DNA of 26,440 nucleotides from assembly GCA_011763485.2 (NCBI GenBank), contig JAANSK020118904.1, positions 1 through 26,440 on the forward strand. Reading direction: 5' to 3'. Origin of the DNA: Isoetes engelmannii (taxonomy: Eukaryota > Streptophyta > Lycopodiopsida > Isoetales > Isoetaceae). Made by a program: the position numbers and the translations under genes. The notes beneath the pieces were generated by a model. That model was given only the letters and a program-made list of their open reading frames with translations, made no database searches and was not told the origin of the DNA. This document shows, in pieces, positions 22,190 through 26,440 of this stretch (positions are counted from its first letter, which is position 1; the number at the start of each line of letters is the position of its first letter).

Positions 22190-22400
22190 TGTCCATGAGA
22201 AACCATAGTTTATGGGATAATTTACAACACACCTAGACGGGCCTTGCCCCCACCACTGTACATGACTGCAGTGAGTTCTTTCCCCATCAACTTTACAATG
22301 ATGCATAACCACTTTCACGACAAGGCGCTGAACCGACGACCTTGTGTATGGCAAGGAACAGTTGATTCGTACAAATGGCTTGAGATAACAAATTGCAATG
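22190..22400 (-). repeat. Possible tRNA-derived SINE relic
   Basis: On the minus strand ACACAAGGTCGTCGGTTCAG, near 22330-22350, resembles the 3' half of a tRNA with its B box, as in many plant SINE heads. It is followed by a body rich in GTGGGGGCAAGGCCC-type sequence. No A box or terminal duplication was established. Confidence 0.3.
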
Positions 22401-22516
22401 GCCTCTTTAGAGTGAGTCATTATTCCGATATACATATAATGCTTCTGTTTTTCTGGACCTTAACGGTCTTACATAAGATATTCATCAATTTATGTTTCAA
22501 TAAAGAAACCATAGCA

Positions 22517-22733
22517 CCAGGGTTCGAAATTGGAAGGGGGGGGGGGGCTCTTAAAAATCCGGCAATTCTCAAAAATTTCCGATACCAAAAAAAAATTCCA
22601 GGCATTTTTTCATGTTGTTTTCATAAGTTTTTAAGGATTTCCAAGAAACTATAGTATAAATTCGTGTATTTCCAGTAGTCTTAACAAGCAGGTATTCTCA
22701 CTGGTTATAGAAAATTCTAATTTCGAACCCTGG
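22517..22733. mobile_element. Small element with 15-bp perfect terminal inverted repeats
   Basis: CCAGGGTTCGAAATT at 22517-22531 is perfectly inverted at 22719-22733. The CAGGGTTCGAA end is common in hAT-type elements. The 217-bp element encodes nothing and holds a 12-G run at 22536-22547. The flanking 8-mers do not match well, so the insertion is old or the family uncertain. Confidence 0.65.
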
Positions 22734-25591
22734 AGTACATCACGAATAAAACCACATGCCACCTATATGGAGTTCTATACAAATATAGACTCTTCACAAT
22801 TGAGGAATGATCAATTAAAGAATAACATGCATGTCACCAGTCACCTTTGTGTGCAAGTTTTCATAATAAAATGCATCCTAACTTGTATATTGTTTATTTG
22901 CAAGTCTCATCCCGTATCTGCCACAAACTGGCAATACACGTCATATCAAAACTTCGTGCATGGCATATTGCAAATAATAATTATTTATTCACCTCATCTT
23001 TGTCTTTGTTCCGTGATTTTTTTTTTTTTTTTTTCGTGGATGAGTTCATTTTGAGCTTAAAGGTTCTTCACTACAATGTGTACGCGAAAGTTGTAGAGCA
23101 AGTCCAGTTTTTGGATGGTTTAAGTTGTGTAGTTTGATAGACTTATTATTTGGGCCAAATTTGCACTAAAATCTTATGATATGTGCATGCATACATAGTA
23201 TTTTGAATTTAGGGCAGAATTGGGCTAGAGTGATTTTGGTGTGTTCTATTTGAATGGTCTTGCATGGCGAGTAGACTCGTTTCTTGGATGCTTTTGCAAG
23301 GATGCCCATGTGTGTCCTTGTGGCTTCCTATTCTAGGCCAGGGGGCGACTACTTCAACCGTATTTTGTATGAGGTAAGGCCAGGGTTGCTTGTCTTTGAG
23401 TTTTTTTGTTGATTTGGAGCTGGGTTGAAACTATCTTTGGCTTGATCCTGTTGCTTTGGAGCAGGCCAAAAAAGCTATCATTTGCTTGATCCTGGGGTTT
23501 GAGAGCTGAAACGCTCTTTGGCTTGATCTAGGGTTGGGAGCTGGTTGATTGCTCTTAATCTTGAATTATGCGAAGTATGCCAAGGCTTTGCCTGGTATTA
23601 AAAGCAGTTTGGTTTCTATTCTTTAGTTCTTATTTTTGTTTCTCTTGAAGTGTTTGTAATACAGGTGACATACCATCTAGTGTGCCATAGAGTATTATTA
23701 GTCGGCTCAAAACAAGTTAGGGTATATATAAAATTTTATCTATTAGGTACCTTGATAGTACTTTTCAGAGAAGTACATAATTGTATTTTGAAGTACTTAA
23801 AGCTCAAACTTTATTGAAATTAAATTCCTCATGATTCAGGCAATGTTGAAAGCATGTTAAAAAGGAACTTTTAAAGTTAAGTATTGTCATGAGTAATATG
23901 ATCATTTTGAATACCTAGTGGGGGTACCTAGTGGGGGTATGTCCCAATTTATGTATACCCTAGTGTGCTTTGACCCAGTCTTGATTATTCAGATCAAGAG
24001 GCATCCGAGGCTTCAGAGATATCTAGGCCTCTGGCCCCTTCTTCTGCTTCTTATGTGTATGCTTCTATATTGAAAGGGGTACATCCTTTGAACCAAAACC
24101 TGGAATCGCGAATGGATCTATCCCATGAGCCAGATATTAGGATAATTGAAGCTTAACCTTGATCAATTGTGTGGCAGATTAAGTCCATTTGTAGGCTAGC
24201 AGAAATGCTTGGTAACATCAATGCACGTGTTGATCTATGGCTCACGGTTACGGATCATGAAAATTGTAGGTTGAACGTAGTCTAATCCAATTCAATTCAA
24301 TTCAATTATTCGGTCGCTATGAACGTGGTCAGAGCAATGACTAGGCACCAAAGAAGATACCAGTTGTTGTAGAGAAATTGTATGAACGATCGTTGGGGCT
24401 AAGCTGCATTAATTTTCTTTAGCAGATTTGCCTAACCTCTCTCACAACAATTCCTAAAATTTTAGCACGTCCACGTGACAGACACATCAACTAAAATTAA
24501 TGAGCACCATTGAATTCCTAATTTTCTAATCTAATAGCCATGAAAATTAGAAATATTTTGAAAATTAGGTGCCCGTTGCTTCTAGTTGCATCGATCCGAC
24601 AACTACTCGCCTTTGTTCCAACACTTCACAGCTTGCTCGGAGTGAGTACAGGAAGTTAATGAAAAGATCATCAAATCATATGAATATATAACATCAGGTA
24701 ATCAGCAACTGAATAAGAGACCAGAACTATGGCAACTCAAGGCGAACAAACTCCAGATGGACTGAGAATAGGATGCAACTCAAGGCACTCAAATCTTGGA
24801 CATTTCTTCAATCTGGGGGGGTGCCTTCTATAGCAATCCCGGGGCGTGGCCTGATGATAGTGACTTGAGGCCCACTATGCCACGTTGCTGCAACTGTCAC
24901 AGGTTCCTGATCTGCAGATAACTGATTTCAGGTGTCAGGATAGTGACCTCTAACGGCCTGTGGTCGTGGGCCTGTCTGTGCTGCCACTCGGGTGCAAAAT
25001 TGGGTCCGTGCTGAAAGTCGAGAACAGCTTCTGAATATCGTGTCGTGTTGTTTCCCGTGCCCCGGATCGTGCCAAAATGCGTGTCGTGCCCAAAATCGGG
25101 CAGCCCTTCATAACATCATATTTGGCTACCCGCGGCACGCCCCTTCCCTTCATTTGCACGATGTAGACCCACAGGAGATTGGGCCTTTGTATAACATTGA
25201 CGAAGCATCAATGTTAACAATCCTATGTCTAATGGCCCTGCTTTGAGCAGGTTCCAAATAATCCAAGATCCCTCCGGGAGAGCTTGGAAAACCGCGAAGA
25301 AGAGTCTTGTCGTTCCGGCGGTGAGGGGTCTTTGGAATGGCGATTCGGCTTCGCCATGTCGTCCGGAATGGCAGCATTGCCCTAGTGACCAGGTTACATG
25401 GTTTGACGTATTATACGGTTTGATGTCACTATGAAAGTGGTTTTATTCAGTAAAATTCCATTTCCTTATCTAACTTCGTTAAATTTTGAATGTTGACATC
25501 CACGGTTTTCAGTTTAAACTGCGAAAATTCATCCCGTTCCCCTATTCCTGAGACGCTTGAATAGGCATGAAATCATGCCATTAAAAAAATT

Positions 25592-25623
<32 letters not shown>

Positions 25624-25794
25624 GTGATGTATTCTGCAGGTCAGGGCTGACAAGAATGCCTGACCCCTTCCCGCTCCACTATGCCAAGGTTAAGCTACTT
25701 ACCGGATTCTACAGGTTTGTTGAGGTCATTTGTCATTCTACGTTTATCCACTTACCTTGTGGTACAATTATATTAATTATTCATTAAGTATTGC
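22734..25794. other. Long intergenic region with simple repeats and faint coding relics
   Basis: No gene is supported. Visible items: an 18-T run at 23017-23034; three TTTGGCTTGATC-type words between 23430 and 23530; CCTAGTGGGGGTA repeated in tandem near 23911-23939; a 60-codon frame at 23974-24156 discussed under findings; AATTC units near 24288-24306; a short hairpin with AACATTGA/TCAATGTT arms near 25193-25216; and a 29-T run at 25595-25623. The ORF at 25557-25787 reads through that T run and has no family motif. Confidence 0.45.
25595..25623. repeat. Poly(T) run, 29 bases
   Basis: This homopolymer is directly visible. It could be a retroposon tail on the minus strand or a simple repeat; its length in the assembly may be inexact. 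Confidence 0.9.
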
Positions 25795-26202
25795 ATGCAA
25801 GGAGCAGCATCGATAGACATTGTTCTTACATCATTCGTCATAATTGCATGGTTGTATGTTTACATGCATGAACTCTTTTGTTTCTACAAAGAAATGATTG
25901 ATTATTTTGCATCCCCGTCATCTATTCGCCCTCTCCTTGTTTTGGGGATAGTGCTTTCCATGTGCGCAGCTACCATGGTCTTCAAAGTCAAGCCAACACC
26001 TTCAAAGTCTATGAAATCTGCCCTTGTTGCACTTCTAGTTTTAGTTCCGGTGTATATGATCATTCATCAACTATATGCTTCACATAGAATGAAGATTAAA
26101 CAACGACAAGCCATGGTTTCTAGCAATCTTTTTGTACTTAAAGGACTACTCGTTTTGGTGATTATACTTATCCTGTGCTCTCTTCCACAGAGTTCATGTT
26201 AG
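25795..26202 (+). CDS. Hypothetical four-helix membrane protein, 135 residues
   Basis: An intact 135-codon frame runs from ATG to a TAG stop. Four hydrophobic segments are visible, at about residues 9-28, 45-63, 72-91 and 108-130. They are separated by short loops with basic residues, notably SHRMKIKQRQ before the last helix and KVKPTPSKSMK between the second and third. No signal or catalytic motif is recognised and I cannot name a family. It could be a single-exon gene, the last exon of a longer gene whose upstream exons lie near 25630-25790, or chance; the regular spacing of helices argues against pure chance. No poly(A) signal of canonical form was placed downstream. Confidence 0.4.
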   Translation: MQGAASIDIVLTSFVIIAWLYVYMHELFCFYKEMIDYFASPSSIRPLLVLGIVLSMCAATMVFKVKPTPSKSMKSALVALLVLVPVYMIIHQLYASHRMKIKQRQAMVSSNLFVLKGLLVLVIILILCSLPQSSC

Positions 26203-26440
26203 GCCTGGTTTTGCAAAAGAAAGTAAGCTTGAAGATTCAAGGAATACCTGAAAAAATGTAGAAGCAATTTTGATCACCTCATCTTCAGTATCAAAAGCTT
26301 TTGCTCTCCGACTATTGTAACTTTTGTAAAAATATTATCATAAGTTAATATATATTACCAGTTTATGATTTTGCAAACACAAGCGTTTGACCGGGGGTTG
26401 GGGGGCACCCAGGAGGGGGGGGGGGGGGGGGGGGGGTGGG
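26203..26440. other. Terminal non-coding DNA ending in a G run
   Basis: AT-rich sequence gives way to a G-rich end with about 22 consecutive Gs at 26415-26436. The long homopolymer at the very edge looks like an assembly or sequencing end effect. No gene is seen. Confidence 0.6.

Noticed and set aside
22767-23137. Overlapping plus-strand ORFs of 95-96 codons
   Set aside because: They read through a poly(T) run giving Phe repeats and overlap in two frames without motifs.

Overview
The window looks like nuclear DNA from a land plant. It carries two intron-containing genes of plant type, a non-epsilon 14-3-3 protein and a LAG1-type ceramide synthase (LOH). They sit in a repeat-rich background of an old Ty3/gypsy remnant, short TIR transposons, SINE-like tRNA-derived pieces, minisatellites and direct duplications. 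The species cannot be named from sequence alone. A 100-N gap and a long G run at the right edge show it is a draft assembly.

Layout. 1-533: AT-rich non-coding DNA. 534-3510: a broken Ty3/gypsy pol remnant, followed to about 5100 by non-coding, partly tandemly repeated and pyrimidine-rich sequence that may be its 3' part. 6273-7919 and 8294-9060: two direct copies (A and B) of a unit of roughly 770 bp. Copy A has since been hit by two TIR elements and copy B runs into the 14-3-3 promoter. 9336-10762: the 14-3-3 gene, plus strand, four coding exons, 253 codons, with a poly(A) signal at 10857. 11407-11508: a compact hairpin. 12899-13706 and 16171-18053: a second direct duplication (C and D). Copy D is interrupted by a 1.07-kb MULE-like element. 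Between C and D lies a tandem array of about 1.5 kb flanked by two tRNA-derived SINE-like fragments and containing the assembly gap. 19253-21378: the ceramide synthase gene, minus strand, six coding exons, 302 residues. 21939-22075: a long near-perfect hairpin. 22517-22733: a small element with 15-bp perfect terminal inverted repeats. 25795-26202: an intact 135-codon ORF for an unrecognised four-helix membrane protein.

The two secure genes are ordinary housekeeping or signalling genes in divergent biology: a phosphoserine adaptor, and the enzyme that N-acylates sphingoid bases. Nothing suggests they work together. Both splice models were built by hand. Every intron is GT-AG, phases agree, and the joined proteins match family motifs across every junction. 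I found no convincing new multi-gene system. The unusual content is structural: two duplications whose uninterrupted copies act as natural empty-site references for three TIR insertions, an array apparently grown inside or beside a SINE, and two strong hairpins.
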